DNA of 64,000 nucleotides from Luteimonas kalidii (GCF_029887935.1 NZ_JARXRO010000012.1:1-64000); one strand, 5' to 3'; counted from the stretch's first letter, positions 43,661 through 53,650 are shown. Notes: generated by a model from the sequence alone, not told the origin. Program-made: numbers and translations.

Positions 43661-45250
43661 TCATGCGCCAGTCTTCGCTGCCGGCCCGGTCGCCGCCCAC
43701 ACCGACGCATCGGCCGGACAATAGTGCCGGACGAATTCCGAATGCGGCGGCATCGCCTGCACCGCGGCACGGATCGGCTGACGCACCGCATCGAACAGAC
43801 GCCGCATCTCGGCTTCCGGCAGCGCCAGCGCCAGCGGATGGAACTGGCGCGGCACGATCCCCTGTCCCAGCATCACGTGCAGCCAGGAATCGGGCCGGAA
43901 CAGGTCGTCCTCGTCCTGCCAGACATAGGCGCGCTCACGGAACAGCGCGATGCGCTCGGCCAGCGAGTCCGGCACCGCCATCTCCCGGCATTCACGCCAC
44001 AGCGGCTCGTCGCGCGCATTGGCGTGGTAGTGCAGGATGATGAAGTCGCGCACGTCCTCCATCTCGTGGCGGCTGATGGCGTTGTAGCGCGCCACCATCT
44101 CCGCTGCGATGCCCTCCATCGGGAACATCTGCACCAGGCGTACCGCGGCGGACGCCACCATGTGGATGCTGGTCGACTCCAGCGGCTCGACGAAGCCGCT
44201 CGACAGCCCGATCGCCACTACGTTGCGGTTCCACGCCAGGCGCCGCCGGCCGGTGGTGAACGGCACGACCACCGGATCGCGGATCGGAGTTCCACTCGCC
44301 TCGCGCAGCAGGCGCCGGCGCGCCTCGTCGTCGGACATGTGCCGGCTCGAATACACCCAGCCGTTGCCGATCCGGTGCTGCAGCGGGATCTGCCAGCGCC
44401 AGCCGGCCTCGTGCGCGATCGCACGCGTGTATGGCACGGCGGGGCCCTCGAGGCGCGTCTGCAGCGCCACCGCGCGATCGCAGGGAAGCCAACGGGTCCA
44501 GTCCTCGTAGCCGGTCTGCAGGGCCTGCTCGATCAGCAGCCCGCGGAAGCCGCTGCAGTCGATGAACAGGTCGCCGTCGACGCTGCGGCCATCGTCGAGC
44601 CGCAGCGATTCGACGAACCCCGACTCCGGGTCGAGCACCACCTCGGCGATCCGGCCCTCGATCCGTCGCAGCCCGTAGCCTTCGGCGACACGGCGCAGGA
44701 ACCGCGCGTACAGCCCGGCGTCCAGATGGTAGGCGTAGGTGAGCTCGGCCCGGCCGGGCGGACCGGGCGTGCGCGGGGCGCGCGTCGACCATTCACCGGC
44801 ACCGGCGTCGGGCTGTCCGCCGATCAGGAACCGTCGCTCGCGCGAGGCCACCGCTTCCAGGCAGAAGTCGGCCAGCGGGGCCTGCAGGCCCCGGCTCTGC
44901 GCGGCCAGCCAGAACTGGTGGAACTCGCAGGCCCAGGTCCCCATCCCGGTGAACCCGAAGGGATGGAAGAACTGCCGGCCCGGGCGCAGCCAGTCCTCGA
45001 ACGAGATCGACAGCTTGAAGCTGGCCGAGGTCGCGCGCATGAATTCGCGCTCGTCGATCTGCAGCAGCTGGTGCAGGCGTCGGATCGGCGGGATGGTGGA
45101 TTCGCCGACCCCGATCGTGCCGATCTGCTCGGACTCGACCAGGGTGATCTCCAGCAGGTCGCGGAACTGGTGCGACAGCACGGCGGCGGTCAGCCAGCCG
45201 GCGGTGCCGCCCCCGGCGATGACCACCCTGCGGACCCTCGGTGCCCCCAT
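43661..45250 (-). CDS. Flavin-dependent halogenase (tryptophan 7-halogenase family), copy 2
   Basis: A 529-residue paralogue of the next gene. VVIAGGGTAGWLTAAVL binds FAD; GVGESTIPPIRRLHQLL, Lys 79 in TSASFKLSISFEDW and the intact GWRWQIPLQHR (WxWxIP) follow, with FVEPLESTSIHMV carrying the Glu. It differs from copy 1 by a Gly/Pro-rich insertion near residue 155 (DAGAGEWSTRAPRTPGPPGR) and by a complete WxWxIP. A good GGGAGGG site precedes the ATG. It lies 21 bases downstream of the cupin gene, in the operon SapC-cupin-halogenase-halogenase-DUF6445. Tandem halogenases may work as a pair or on different products. Confidence 0.9.
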   Translation of the reverse strand: MGAPRVRRVVIAGGGTAGWLTAAVLSHQFRDLLEITLVESEQIGTIGVGESTIPPIRRLHQLLQIDEREFMRATSASFKLSISFEDWLRPGRQFFHPFGFTGMGTWACEFHQFWLAAQSRGLQAPLADFCLEAVASRERRFLIGGQPDAGAGEWSTRAPRTPGPPGRAELTYAYHLDAGLYARFLRRVAEGYGLRRIEGRIAEVVLDPESGFVESLRLDDGRSVDGDLFIDCSGFRGLLIEQALQTGYEDWTRWLPCDRAVALQTRLEGPAVPYTRAIAHEAGWRWQIPLQHRIGNGWVYSSRHMSDDEARRRLLREASGTPIRDPVVVPFTTGRRRLAWNRNVVAIGLSSGFVEPLESTSIHMVASAAVRLVQMFPMEGIAAEMVARYNAISRHEMEDVRDFIILHYHANARDEPLWRECREMAVPDSLAERIALFRERAYVWQDEDDLFRPDSWLHVMLGQGIVPRQFHPLALALPEAEMRRLFDAVRQPIRAAVQAMPPHSEFVRHYCPADASVWAATGPAAKTGA

Positions 45251-45271
45251 GTGCCCTCCCCGGCACGTCGG

Positions 45272-46294
45272 TCAGCGGTTGAGCCTGGCGATCAGCCAGG
45301 CGCGCAGCTGGCGCGCCATGTTCTCGTCGATCGGCGCCAGCGCCTTGCGCGCCGGCTCCGGGAGGTGCTCGCCCGCACGTTCCGCGGGACCGAACACGTA
45401 ATGGTCGAACACCTCGCGCCAGGCCTGCTTCTCGCGCTCGGGCCGGTCGCGGATCGACCACAGCGCGTGGTAGAGCGCATGCATCGGGGTGGGAATCCAC
45501 GCCGGCATGCTGCTCCACCAGTAGTTGACCAGCACGTTGAACGGCTCCAGGCCTTGCACGTGGTGCCACCACATGCTGGGGATGAAGATCGCATCCCCGG
45601 GTTCGAGCACCGCGCTGAGGGCGTGTTCGAGCGCCTCGCGGAAGCGCGGGTAGCGCTCGAAGCCCGGCGCGGCGAAGTCGACGACGCTCACCGCCTGCCC
45701 GCCCGGAGTCGGATCCAGCGGCCCGGGATACAGGTTGTGGATCTGCTCCGGCGGAAACAGGGTGAACCGGCGCCGGCCGACGGCGCAGCAGGCGATGTTG
45801 TCCGGCGCATCGTAGTGGCACGACGCGGTGATGCGGTTGCCGATCCAGATCGCCGGCGGGGCGTCGACGCCGTGCGCGGCGAAATCGAGATCGTTGCGGG
45901 TGCGCAGGCCCGGAAGCACGCTGTCGACCGGCACCGAGGCGATGTAATGGGTCGGCGGATGCGGATCGTCCAGGTGCGCGGCGATTTCGTCCAGCACCGT
46001 GTCCAGGGTGCCGCGCAGGGCCTGCGTGTTGAGCGTGGTGAAATCGGCGCTGTAGAAGGGCCGCCCCGCCGTCTCCGGCGGTCCCCAGGAATAGGGCAGC
46101 GGGCGGCCGTTGTCGTGTGCGCGCAGATGCGCCATCGCGGCCTGCGGCGATTCGCGTCCGGCCTCGACCAGGCTCCAGCCCGCGGCGATCCCCTTCAGCA
46201 CGACCGGTTCGCCGCCCTCGAGCAGCGCCTGCAGCGGCAACGCGTCCGGACGGCAGCCGTCGAGTTCGCGCACCGGTGCGGGCGATGTGGCCAT
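45272..46294 (-). CDS. JmjC-like cupin (cupin_8, Pass1-related) protein
   Basis: A 340-residue cytoplasmic protein with a JmjC/cupin_8 core: ASVPVDSVLPGL, IWIGNRITASCHYDAPDNIACCAVGRRRFTLFPPEQ (His and Asp of a metal triad), DFAAPGFERYPRF, then LEPGDAIFIPSMWWHHVQGLEPFNVLVNYWW (distal His). Members of this fold hydroxylate proteins or small molecules using Fe(II) and 2-oxoglutarate; the family here is annotated Pass1-related in other genomes and lacks an assigned reaction. Five bases separate it from the SapC gene and 21 from the halogenase. Its fixed partnership with halogenases suggests a common target molecule. Confidence 0.85.
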   Translation of the reverse strand: MATSPAPVRELDGCRPDALPLQALLEGGEPVVLKGIAAGWSLVEAGRESPQAAMAHLRAHDNGRPLPYSWGPPETAGRPFYSADFTTLNTQALRGTLDTVLDEIAAHLDDPHPPTHYIASVPVDSVLPGLRTRNDLDFAAHGVDAPPAIWIGNRITASCHYDAPDNIACCAVGRRRFTLFPPEQIHNLYPGPLDPTPGGQAVSVVDFAAPGFERYPRFREALEHALSAVLEPGDAIFIPSMWWHHVQGLEPFNVLVNYWWSSMPAWIPTPMHALYHALWSIRDRPEREKQAWREVFDHYVFGPAERAGEHLPEPARKALAPIDENMARQLRAWLIARLNR

Positions 46295-46299
46295 CGTGG

Positions 46300-47055
46300 T
46301 CAGCCGGCCTGTTCCGTCTCGGCCTGCGCGCGCAACCGGCGCTGCTTTTCCGCGATCAGGCGACGCATGTTGTAGAGCGAGGACAGCATCAGATACACGC
46401 CTTCGAGCAGGCCTGTCCGGTGCAGTCCGTGCAGCGATTCAGCGTCGAGCCCGGCGAGGCGCTCGCGATCGATGCCGTACAGGCCGGTGAGTCGCGCGCC
46501 GTTCGCATCGTCGAAACGCAGGTCCAGCTCCACCGGTTCGATCAGCCCGAGCGCGTCCAGCGACGCGTACATCGCGCGGCCCGCCTCGGTACCGTCGTGG
46601 ATGCCCTTGAGCACGGTGGTCACGTGGTCCAGATACGGACTGTGTCCGCCCTTTGGCAGGAATACGGCCACGCCCTGGCCGTCGCGCGAGACGCGCGGGT
46701 GATCGAGGTCGACGTGGATCACCGGCTCGCGCCGCAGTTCCCCGCCCTGCATCTGCTCCTGGAAGCCGATCAGGAACGGGCCGCGCGCGATCGCGCCCGG
46801 CAGGTAGCCGGCGTTCCAGCGCTCGCCGTCCAGGTACAGGTTCTCGCCGCCGTCGAAGCCCAGCAGGGCGACGGCGTGGAACCCTTTGTCTCCCTCTTCC
46901 CGCCGCAGGAAGATGGGGTACTCACGCTGCAGCTCTGCGAACTCGGTCGGAAAGGCGGGTACCAGGCCCGCAGGATCGCCCAGCCCCACGCCGAAGCGGG
47001 TGACCACGCGCAGGTCCTTGTGGGCCACGTTGTCGAGCAGTTCGTATCGCGCCAT
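46300..47055 (-). CDS. SapC family protein
   Basis: A 251-residue protein with the SapC family pattern: AHKDLRVVTRFG, ALLGFDGGENLYLDGERWNAGYLP, a proline-flanked PVIHVDLDHPRVSRDGQGVAVF segment, LDALGLIEPVELDLRFDDANGARLTGLYGIDRERLAGLD and an amphipathic tail (LSSLYNMRRLIAEKQRRLR). SapC-type proteins occur in this context in Xanthomonas and Caulobacter without known biochemistry; the name comes from a Caulobacter/Campylobacter S-layer region and should not be taken as function. ATG 47055 is preferred over GTG 47076. It lies 208 bases downstream of the TonB receptor, beyond a terminator, so it may have its own promoter or depend on read-through. Confidence 0.85.
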   Translation of the reverse strand: MARYELLDNVAHKDLRVVTRFGVGLGDPAGLVPAFPTEFAELQREYPIFLRREEGDKGFHAVALLGFDGGENLYLDGERWNAGYLPGAIARGPFLIGFQEQMQGGELRREPVIHVDLDHPRVSRDGQGVAVFLPKGGHSPYLDHVTTVLKGIHDGTEAGRAMYASLDALGLIEPVELDLRFDDANGARLTGLYGIDRERLAGLDAESLHGLHRTGLLEGVYLMLSSLYNMRRLIAEKQRRLRAQAETEQAG

Positions 47056-47194
47056 GTCGGTTCCGGCAGCGGTCACGGCCGGTGCCCGGCGCGCCCGCGG
47101 ATTGGATCGGGAGTGCGCCGTGCAGGCCGCGGTTGATGCTCATCATGCCCGTCCCGCGCACGGAAATCGAGGCATGGGATGGCCATAAATGCCA

Positions 47195-47225
47195 TAAAAA
47201 AGGGCCGCTGCGCGCGCAGCGGCCC
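47195..47225 (-). terminator. Rho-independent terminator after the first halogenase-cluster TonB receptor
   Basis: A perfect 24-base palindrome (47202-47225, arms GGGCCGCTGCGC/GCGCAGCGGCCC) is preceded by seven A residues (47195-47201), a U-run on the minus strand. It would end most receptor transcripts before the SapC gene, giving higher receptor than enzyme expression. Confidence 0.9.
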
Positions 47226-47263
47226 CATCCTTCACACCATCCGGGCCTTGGAGAGGTTCGGCG

Positions 47264-50200
47264 TCAGAAGGTGTAGCGGATTGCTGCCATGTAGCGCGGG
47301 CTCTGGTCGAGCAGACGCACCATCTGGAGCTCGTTGCGCGAGCGCCAGCGGACGTCTTCGCCCGTCAGGTTGATCGCTTCCAGCCCGACCGCCCAGTTGT
47401 CGTCCAACTGCTTGGTCACGCTCAGATCCCACTGCTGGTATTCCTCGACGTAAAACGGGTTGGTCGAGGCACCCTGGTTGGCGGCGGTCAGGTACTCATC
47501 ACGCCAGTTCCAGGCCAGTCGCGCAGTCCAGCCGTACTTCTCGTACATGAACACGGCATTGGCGGTGTCGCTCAGGCCGGTCAGCGCGAACTGCTCGACG
47601 CCTGGAGCGGCGCCATCGTCGATCCCGACGTCACCATTGACCTTGGTGTAGTTCGCCTGGATGCCGAAGCCGCTGTCGCCGAAGAAGTACTGGCTGCCCA
47701 GCTCGAAACCGTCGATGTTGGCCTTCTGCTGGTTGATCGGGCGGTTGACGTTGAACAGGTACAGCGGATCGTCCGCTTCGCCGATAAACGCACGTCCCGG
47801 CTGTCGCACCAGCTGCTCCATGGCGTTCCATTGCGCATCGGTTCCCTCGTACGCCGCCAGGCCGCCGGTCACGTCGGCATTGCGCAGCAGCGCGGCCGCC
47901 GTGAACAGGGCGATGGCGTTGGCACCGCAGGCATGCGGCGCCGCATCGGCACCGACCTGGGCATCGCACGCGGCGCTGTTCAGGAAGTCCAGAGCCGCCT
48001 GCGCGTCGGGACCACCGGTCGGGTCACGCAGCCCGTACAGATTCTCCTGCACCTGGGTGTTGCCGATGAAGTTGTTCACGCGCTTGTCGAAGTACGTCAG
48101 CGACACGTAGCTGGCCGGGGCGAAGTACCACTCCAGCGCCACGTCGACGTTGTCGGACTCGAGCGGCATCAGCCCGGGGTTCTGGGCACTGCCGTTCGCA
48201 CGGAAGCCCAGCAGCACCGAGCCGTTGGGGGCATTCGCCGTCGGGCCGGAGTACAGGTTGCCGTAAGGCGGACGCGCGATCGTCTGGCTGAGCGAGACGC
48301 GCCCCTTCAGCGAACTGGTGAAGTCGAGGCTGAAGTCCAGGTTCGGCAACCAGTAGTTGTACTCCGCCTCTTCGGCGAAGGGCTCCTGGTCGGCGGACGG
48401 ATTGATCGCGAAGTCGTTGTCGCCGTTCCAAGCGATCGCCTGCGGCACCTGGAGCGACGACACGGACCTGAGATCGGTCTGCTCGTAGCGTGCGCCCAGC
48501 ACGAGGTTGAACGGCATCGCGCCCAGCTCGCCGTCGAACTCGTACTGGATGTACGCGGCGCTGGTCTTTTCCTCGATCAGGTTGTCGTTGTTGTACTGGC
48601 CGTTGAAGTTCGACGGGGTGCCGTAGAACCCGGTCGCCCACTGGGCCAGCTGGCTGGCGTTGCCCCACCAGGCGTTCTGCGGAGCACCGTTGGTGCTGTA
48701 GTCGTCGAACAGGCCCGAGATGTTGATTGGACGGATCAGATCCTGGAATCCGGGCTCCTCGCCGACGTTGTCCACGCTCCAGTTGCCGAGCACCTGCTGG
48801 TTGTCGTTCGAGGTCAGGCGACGCATCTCCACCTTGGACGAGTCGATACCGAACGACAGGCGACCGTTGTCGAAATCGAACGCACCGTCGATCCGGCCCT
48901 GCTCGATCTTGCTGTCCTGGCGCGAGTACCAGATACGCTGGATCTGGGTGCCCACCTGCTCCGGCGGGAACGCCGGGTTCACGACGCCGTTGACGTTGTT
49001 GAACGCGTCGTCCGCATTCGGCGAGGTGGGGTACCAGGTCCGCGCCATGAGCGGCAGGCCGGTATTGAACCAGTATTCCTGCGCCCAGTTGCCGCCGCAG
49101 TACGGGCCGCCGGCGGATTGGCACGCGCTGGTGCCGGCGAACGAGAACGCCGTCGAGCTGGCACCCGTGATCGGGTCGTTGGGCAGGCTCTTGTTCTCGG
49201 TGCTGTGGGCGTCGAACTCGAAGCTCAGCCGGTCGGTCGCCTGCCAGGCGGCATTGAAGCCGATCGAGTCCAGCTTGTACTTCTGCTCCTGGCGCTGCTG
49301 CTCGTAGCCGAAGTCCTTGGTGCCCACGATCTCGCGGATGTAGGTCGGCACCGCCAGCGGGCCGCTGGTATCGAACTCGATGCGCGAGAACGGACCCTGG
49401 TTGAGCCACTGGGTCTGCTCGCCGCGATCCTCGGAGATCTCGTTGGTCGAATGGGTGTAATCGAGGGTCAGGGTGATCGCATCGGTCGGCGCGAACTGCA
49501 GCACGCCCTGGGCGTTGATGCGCTGGCGCTCGAAGTTGGAGAACGCGTAGCGCAGGTCGGCGGGCACCGAGTACAGCGAGCCCTCCGCCGGCGCGTTGAT
49601 GACCTCGACGCGGTCGCCCCACGCTTCGGGAGTACCGGTCCAGCGCGACACCCGCCACTCGTTCTCGGTCGCCTGGACCTCGCCGCCCTTGCGCTGCTGG
49701 AAGCTGGTGCTCAGGCTGGCGCCCCAGCGCTTGTCGTCGCTGGCGAAGCTGATGATCGAAGAGATTTCGGGGGTGATGCTGTCGCCGATGACCTGCGACT
49801 GGTCGCTGCCGAGCTTGAGGCCGGCGTTCATCGTCAGGCCGGAGGGCAGGTTCAGCGGGCGGTTGGTGAGGATGTCGACCGTGGCGCCGATGCCGCCGCT
49901 CGGGACGTCAGAACGACCGGTCTTGTAGACCGTGATGCCGCTGATCGCCTCGGACGCCAGCTGCGCGAAATTGAACCCGCGGGTGCCGGCACCGGTACCG
50001 CCCGTGATCTGGTCACCATTGCCGAACGCGTCCGCGCCCGGGATCTGGCGGCCGTTGAGCGTGACCATGTTGTAGCCGGGGCCGAAGCCGCGCGCGGTGA
50101 TCTGCGCGCCTTCGCCGTTGCGGCGTTCGATCGAGATGCCGGTGATGCGCTGCAGCGACTCGGCCAGGTTGGTGTCCGGGAACTTGCCGATGTCTTCTGC

Positions 50201-50443
50201 GCTGATCGCGTCGACGACACCGGAGGTGTCGCGCTTGATCCCCATCGAGTTCTCGAGGCTGTTGCGCAGGCCCGTGACGACGATGGTGTCCAGCGTGGAG
50301 GCGTCTTCGCCCGTGGTCTGCGTCTGCTGCGCGGCGGGCTGCTGCGGGGCAGGGTCCTGCGCGAATGCGGGGTTGATGACCAGCATGCCACCCACGAAGG
50401 TGAACATTGCCTTCGACTTCAAGCCCTTCAATTTATGGTTCAT
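47264..50443 (-). CDS. TonB-dependent receptor of halogenase cluster 1
   Basis: A 1059-residue outer-membrane receptor. The signal peptide ends NPAFAQDP; a Gln/Pro/Thr linker leads to LDTIVVTGLRNSLENSMGIKRDTSGVVDAISAEDIGKFPDTNLAESLQRITGISIERRNGEGAQITARGFGPGYNMVTLNGR, the typical plug of the Xanthomonas/Caulobacter receptor type. Four cysteines in loops (SACQSAGGPYCGG; SAACDAQVGADAAPHACG) may make disulphides. The end RYMAAIRYTF has the terminal Phe of BAM substrates. Receptors of this class import oligosaccharides; a perfect LacI-type palindrome at 50787 supports sugar control. It is the likely uptake gate for the module downstream. Confidence 0.9.
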   Translation of the reverse strand: MNHKLKGLKSKAMFTFVGGMLVINPAFAQDPAPQQPAAQQTQTTGEDASTLDTIVVTGLRNSLENSMGIKRDTSGVVDAISAEDIGKFPDTNLAESLQRITGISIERRNGEGAQITARGFGPGYNMVTLNGRQIPGADAFGNGDQITGGTGAGTRGFNFAQLASEAISGITVYKTGRSDVPSGGIGATVDILTNRPLNLPSGLTMNAGLKLGSDQSQVIGDSITPEISSIISFASDDKRWGASLSTSFQQRKGGEVQATENEWRVSRWTGTPEAWGDRVEVINAPAEGSLYSVPADLRYAFSNFERQRINAQGVLQFAPTDAITLTLDYTHSTNEISEDRGEQTQWLNQGPFSRIEFDTSGPLAVPTYIREIVGTKDFGYEQQRQEQKYKLDSIGFNAAWQATDRLSFEFDAHSTENKSLPNDPITGASSTAFSFAGTSACQSAGGPYCGGNWAQEYWFNTGLPLMARTWYPTSPNADDAFNNVNGVVNPAFPPEQVGTQIQRIWYSRQDSKIEQGRIDGAFDFDNGRLSFGIDSSKVEMRRLTSNDNQQVLGNWSVDNVGEEPGFQDLIRPINISGLFDDYSTNGAPQNAWWGNASQLAQWATGFYGTPSNFNGQYNNDNLIEEKTSAAYIQYEFDGELGAMPFNLVLGARYEQTDLRSVSSLQVPQAIAWNGDNDFAINPSADQEPFAEEAEYNYWLPNLDFSLDFTSSLKGRVSLSQTIARPPYGNLYSGPTANAPNGSVLLGFRANGSAQNPGLMPLESDNVDVALEWYFAPASYVSLTYFDKRVNNFIGNTQVQENLYGLRDPTGGPDAQAALDFLNSAACDAQVGADAAPHACGANAIALFTAAALLRNADVTGGLAAYEGTDAQWNAMEQLVRQPGRAFIGEADDPLYLFNVNRPINQQKANIDGFELGSQYFFGDSGFGIQANYTKVNGDVGIDDGAAPGVEQFALTGLSDTANAVFMYEKYGWTARLAWNWRDEYLTAANQGASTNPFYVEEYQQWDLSVTKQLDDNWAVGLEAINLTGEDVRWRSRNELQMVRLLDQSPRYMAAIRYTF

Positions 50444-51164
50444 GGAATTATGTCCTCAGCACTGGATTGGAGCGAAGAAAAGCATGTCGCTTGCGCATGG
50501 CGGCGAGTCAGGCCCACCACCCGCTTCAGTGCGGGACTTGAATCTGCACGTGTTCATCCGACTGCCCTCCCCGTTATGCATGACTTTCAGTAGGAATCCT
50601 TCGATGACGCCCTCCTCCGGGCAACCGCGGCACCGTGACGCCCTCCGCGTGTCAACCAACACTCTTCAACCGGGTTCTCTCCCCACGCCGACTGCCCCAG
50701 GCCTCGGCCGCGTTCGCGCCCTCGGCAATGGAATTCAGTGGTCGTGTTTCACGGCCCCGGCCCTGCTTCCCTGCAGTTGTTATTTTTGTTAGCGCTAACA
50801 TTAACGCGCTGAATTGATAACATGGCGTTAGTTGAGGTGTCACTTTGCAGTGCAGCAAGACGATGCGAAGCGCATGACAGCGCGATCGTTGCCCGCGAAA
50901 CGGACACGCATCCCCGTGTGAATGCGCTGCAATCAAGACGTTTTCCGGGCCCTCACGAGAGACGCCGGGATTCGACCGCGGGTGCGTGGAACACCCTTCA
51001 CATCGGCCACTTGCCCGTTTCAGGGCTAGGTGGCGCCTATAGCCCGAGAAGACGACGTGCGTTTACGGACGCACGGACCGAGGGTGCCTCCATCCTGCCC
51101 GCGATCAGCAGCCTGTGCCATGCGACTTTCGCCCATCTCCCGCGATGGCGCGTGCGCCGTTGCG
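50444..51164. other. 721-bp intergenic region upstream of TonB receptor 1
   Basis: No convincing gene. Near its middle an A/T-rich block (about 50780-50830) holds the LacI-type operator at 50787-50800 and must contain the receptor promoter, giving a leader of about 340 bases before the receptor ATG (GAGGAC ribosome site). The rest is without features I can name; the open frame 50822-51250 runs into the next gene antisense and looks spurious. Confidence 0.7.
50787..50800. promoter_or_regulatory. Perfect LacI-type operator TGTTAGCGCTAACA
   Basis: A perfect 14-bp palindrome with the CG centre typical of LacI-family operators, in the presumed promoter region of TonB receptor 1. A similar site with two changes (TGTTACCGCTAACT) lies at 61480 upstream of TonB receptor 2. 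It differs from the TGACAACGTTGTCA sites, so a second LacI-type regulator, not encoded in this window, is expected. Confidence 0.75.
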
Positions 51165-51815
51165 TCAATGCGTCGCCGCGTGCTCGCGCCGGGCGGTGCT
51201 GCCGGTCATCAGCTTGTCGGTATAGGCGATGCCCATCGCCGACAGGATGAAGGCGGCATGGATGATCGACTGCCACATCACGCCAGCGGCCGTGACCTTC
51301 GTGCACGTGGGCTCGGCCAGCACCAGTCCGTCGGCGACCGCTCCCGCGTGGGTGACCATGGCCGCGATGTACTCGGTGCTGCCGCAGACCGGCAGGCCCA
51401 CCTCGCCCGCGGCGATGAAGGTCTTGAGCAGGTGGATCGAGGAGATGCCGATGATCGCCATCGCCAGCTTGACCTTGAGCACGCTCGCGTTGACGTGGCT
51501 CAGCCACTCGGGCTGGTCGGGATGGTTCTGCAGCCCCAGGCGCGATACGAAGGTCTCGTAGCCGCCGACGATCACCATCACCAGCAAGTTGGAGATCATC
51601 ACCACGTCGATCAGCCCCAGGACCAGCAGCATGATCCCCTGCTCGGTCAGGGTGTTGGCGTCGGTCACCAGGTGCGTGAGTTCCTTGATGAACAGGAAGA
51701 CGTAGACGCACTGCGCGACGATGAGACCGAGGTACAGCGGCAACTGCAGCCAGCGCGAACCGAAGATCACATGGGCGAGCGGCGGCAGGCGCGGGTTGGG
51801 CGGGGCGGTGGACAT
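51165..51815 (-). CDS. UPF0114/YqhA family membrane protein
   Basis: A 216-residue inner-membrane protein with about four hydrophobic segments: [71 protein letters not shown] and [21 protein letters not shown]. This matches the UPF0114 (YqhA, TIGR00645) family; the [13 protein letters not shown] and [18 protein letters not shown] motifs are diagnostic. Function unknown. It lacks obvious functional ties to the surrounding clusters. ATG 51815 is chosen over a long upstream extension with unrelated composition. Confidence 0.87.
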   Translation of the reverse strand: MSTAPPNPRLPPLAHVIFGSRWLQLPLYLGLIVAQCVYVFLFIKELTHLVTDANTLTEQGIMLLVLGLIDVVMISNLLVMVIVGGYETFVSRLGLQNHPDQPEWLSHVNASVLKVKLAMAIIGISSIHLLKTFIAAGEVGLPVCGSTEYIAAMVTHAGAVADGLVLAEPTCTKVTAAGVMWQSIIHAAFILSAMGIAYTDKLMTGSTARREHAATH

Positions 51816-51996
51816 CGTGGCCTGCGGATCGGTGGGGTGCGCGGAGGTTAGCCGTGCCCGCGGTGGCTGCCAAGCGCTGCGCGGGCGGTGGCGTGCGGGA
51901 CCGAAGGGCCGCTGCGCGATGTCGATGCTGCGACGCACACGAATACACGCCGGATCAAGTCCTTGCACGCGCGCGGCAGCACCACGGGGCGGAAAT

Positions 51997-52026
51997 TTGA
52001 CAACGTTGTCACGCGCCCTGTACAAG
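51997..52026 (+). promoter_or_regulatory. Promoter with overlapping operator TGACAACGTTGTCA for the sugar transporter
   Basis: A perfect 14-bp palindrome (51998-52011) overlaps a consensus -35 hexamer TTGACA (51997-52002). An 18-bp spacer leads to TACAAG (52021-52026) as -10. Binding of a LacI-type repressor would cover the -35. The transporter ATG lies about 148 bases downstream. Nearly identical sites occur at 61452 and 63243. Confidence 0.8.
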
Positions 52027-52173
52027 CACTCGGGCACCGGGGTCCGGCGCCGCGACGCGAGGAGAGGCGCATCGCTGGCGGCCGGCCATGCGGGGCCGGC
52101 GGCGGTCGGGAGGGGAGATGCCCGGCCGCCGCCATTTGCTTTCCGACCCATCACTTCCGAAATGGCAGGCCCC

Positions 52174-53637
52174 ATGACCACCCATCAGACCCGCTGGTCG
52201 CAGTTCGGCGTCCTGGTCACCGTGTTCTTCTTCTGGGGCTTCGTCGCCGCCAGCAACGAGATCCTGATCCCGGTCTTCAAGAATGCCTTCGGGCTCACCC
52301 AGGCGCAGAGCCAGTACGTGGCGGTGGCGTTCTACGTCGCCTACACCGTGGGCTCGATCATCTACTTCCTGACATCGCGCCTGATCGGCGCGGACGTGCT
52401 CAACCGCATCGGCTACAAGAACGGCATCTCGCTGGGCCTGCTGATCTCGGCGATGGGCACCCTGCTGTTCTACCCGGCGGCCAATGCGGGCTCGTTCGGA
52501 CTGATGCTCTCGGGCCTGTTCATCGTCGGCCTCGGCTTCTCGCTGCAGCAGATCGCCGCCAACCCGCTGGCGATCATGATGGGCAACCCGGCCACCGGCG
52601 CGCAGCGCCTGACGCTGGCCGGCGGCGTCAACAACTTCGGCACCACGATCGGCCCGCTGCTGGTGAGCCTGGCGATCTTCGGAAGCGTCGCCGCCGGCGG
52701 CAACGTGGCCAACATCGAGGCGGTCAAGACGCCCTACCTGATCCTCGGCGCGGCCTTCGTGCTGGTGGCGCTGTTCCTGAAATTCTCCTCGGTGCCCAAC
52801 CACATCGACCTGGAGGAGATCGCGCGCGACGAAGCCGAGGATCCTGCACGCCTGGCGCACAAGCCGTCGGCGTTCTCCTACCCGCAGCTGGTGCTGGGGA
52901 TGATCGCGATCTTCGTCTACGTCGGGGTCGAGGTGTCGACCATCGCCAATCTGCCCGCCTACCTCAAGCTGCCGGTCGAACAGGGCGGGCTGGGGCTGGA
53001 CATCTCGATGATCGCGCCGTTCGTGTCGCTGTACTGGGCCAGCCTGATGATCGGGCGCTGGGCGGGCGCGGCGGGTGCGTTCGGCGCGCCCATCGGCGTG
53101 CGCCGCATGCTGACCCTGCTGCTGCCGTACCTCGCGTTCGGCGTGTTCCTGGCGGTCAACACCTTCGCCGGCTATTCGGTCGGACAGTTCCTGCTGTACG
53201 GCGCGGTGATCGTGGTGATGATCGCGGCCACCTTCGCCAGCCGCGGCAATCCGGCGCGGATGCTGCTGTACTTCGCGCTGTGCGGCATCGCCGCGCTGCT
53301 GATCGGCATGAGCACCACGGGCATGACCAGCGTGGTGGCCTTCATCAGCGTGGGCCTGTTCTGCAGCACGATGTGGCCGTGCATCTTCGCCCTCGCCATC
53401 ACCGGACTGGGGCGCAACACCGGACAGGGCAGCAGCCTGCTGGTGATGATGATCATGGGCGGCGGACTGGTCAGCTGGCTTCAGGGCTGGATCGCCGACC
53501 ACCACGGCATCCACACCAGCTTCATCGTCGGCGTCGTCTGCTTCGCGTACCTGGCGTTCTATGCCGCGCGCACGCCCGGCCTGCTGCGGCGGCAGGGGAT
53601 CGACCTCGACAAGCTGACGGCGCAGGGCGGTCACTGA
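52174..53637 (+). CDS. FHS-family (fucose/galactose/glucose:H+ symporter) sugar transporter
   Basis: A 487-residue major facilitator with twelve predicted helices. It matches the fucose-galactose-H+ symporter family: [52 protein letters not shown] at the start, [41 protein letters not shown], and [15 protein letters not shown] in the second half. Xanthomonad relatives import glucose or galactose. An operator-overlapped promoter lies upstream, and the GH3 beta-glucosidase and LacI gene 9 kb away share that operator, so glucose released from glucosides is the favoured substrate. ATG 52174 is used; ATG 52162 is an alternative. Confidence 0.88.
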   Translation: MTTHQTRWSQFGVLVTVFFFWGFVAASNEILIPVFKNAFGLTQAQSQYVAVAFYVAYTVGSIIYFLTSRLIGADVLNRIGYKNGISLGLLISAMGTLLFYPAANAGSFGLMLSGLFIVGLGFSLQQIAANPLAIMMGNPATGAQRLTLAGGVNNFGTTIGPLLVSLAIFGSVAAGGNVANIEAVKTPYLILGAAFVLVALFLKFSSVPNHIDLEEIARDEAEDPARLAHKPSAFSYPQLVLGMIAIFVYVGVEVSTIANLPAYLKLPVEQGGLGLDISMIAPFVSLYWASLMIGRWAGAAGAFGAPIGVRRMLTLLLPYLAFGVFLAVNTFAGYSVGQFLLYGAVIVVMIAATFASRGNPARMLLYFALCGIAALLIGMSTTGMTSVVAFISVGLFCSTMWPCIFALAITGLGRNTGQGSSLLVMMIMGGGLVSWLQGWIADHHGIHTSFIVGVVCFAYLAFYAARTPGLLRRQGIDLDKLTAQGGH

Positions 53638-53650
53638 CGGGCCTCACGCA

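Noticed and set aside
41789..46375. 1528-codon open frame on the plus strand
   Set aside because: Runs antisense across two halogenase genes and the cupin; no recognisable motif, while the opposite strand carries complete enzymes.
41260..47055. A halogenated natural-product biosynthetic cluster
   Set aside because: No polyketide, peptide or terpene synthase, carrier protein or resistance gene is present; the fixed partners are a TonB receptor, SapC and a cupin.
47831..50593. 920-codon open frame on the plus strand
   Set aside because: Antisense shadow of TonB receptor 1.
50822..51250. 142-codon gene on the plus strand in the receptor-1 leader region
   Set aside because: Arg/Ala/Cys-rich with no motif, and its end overlaps the UPF0114 gene antisense.
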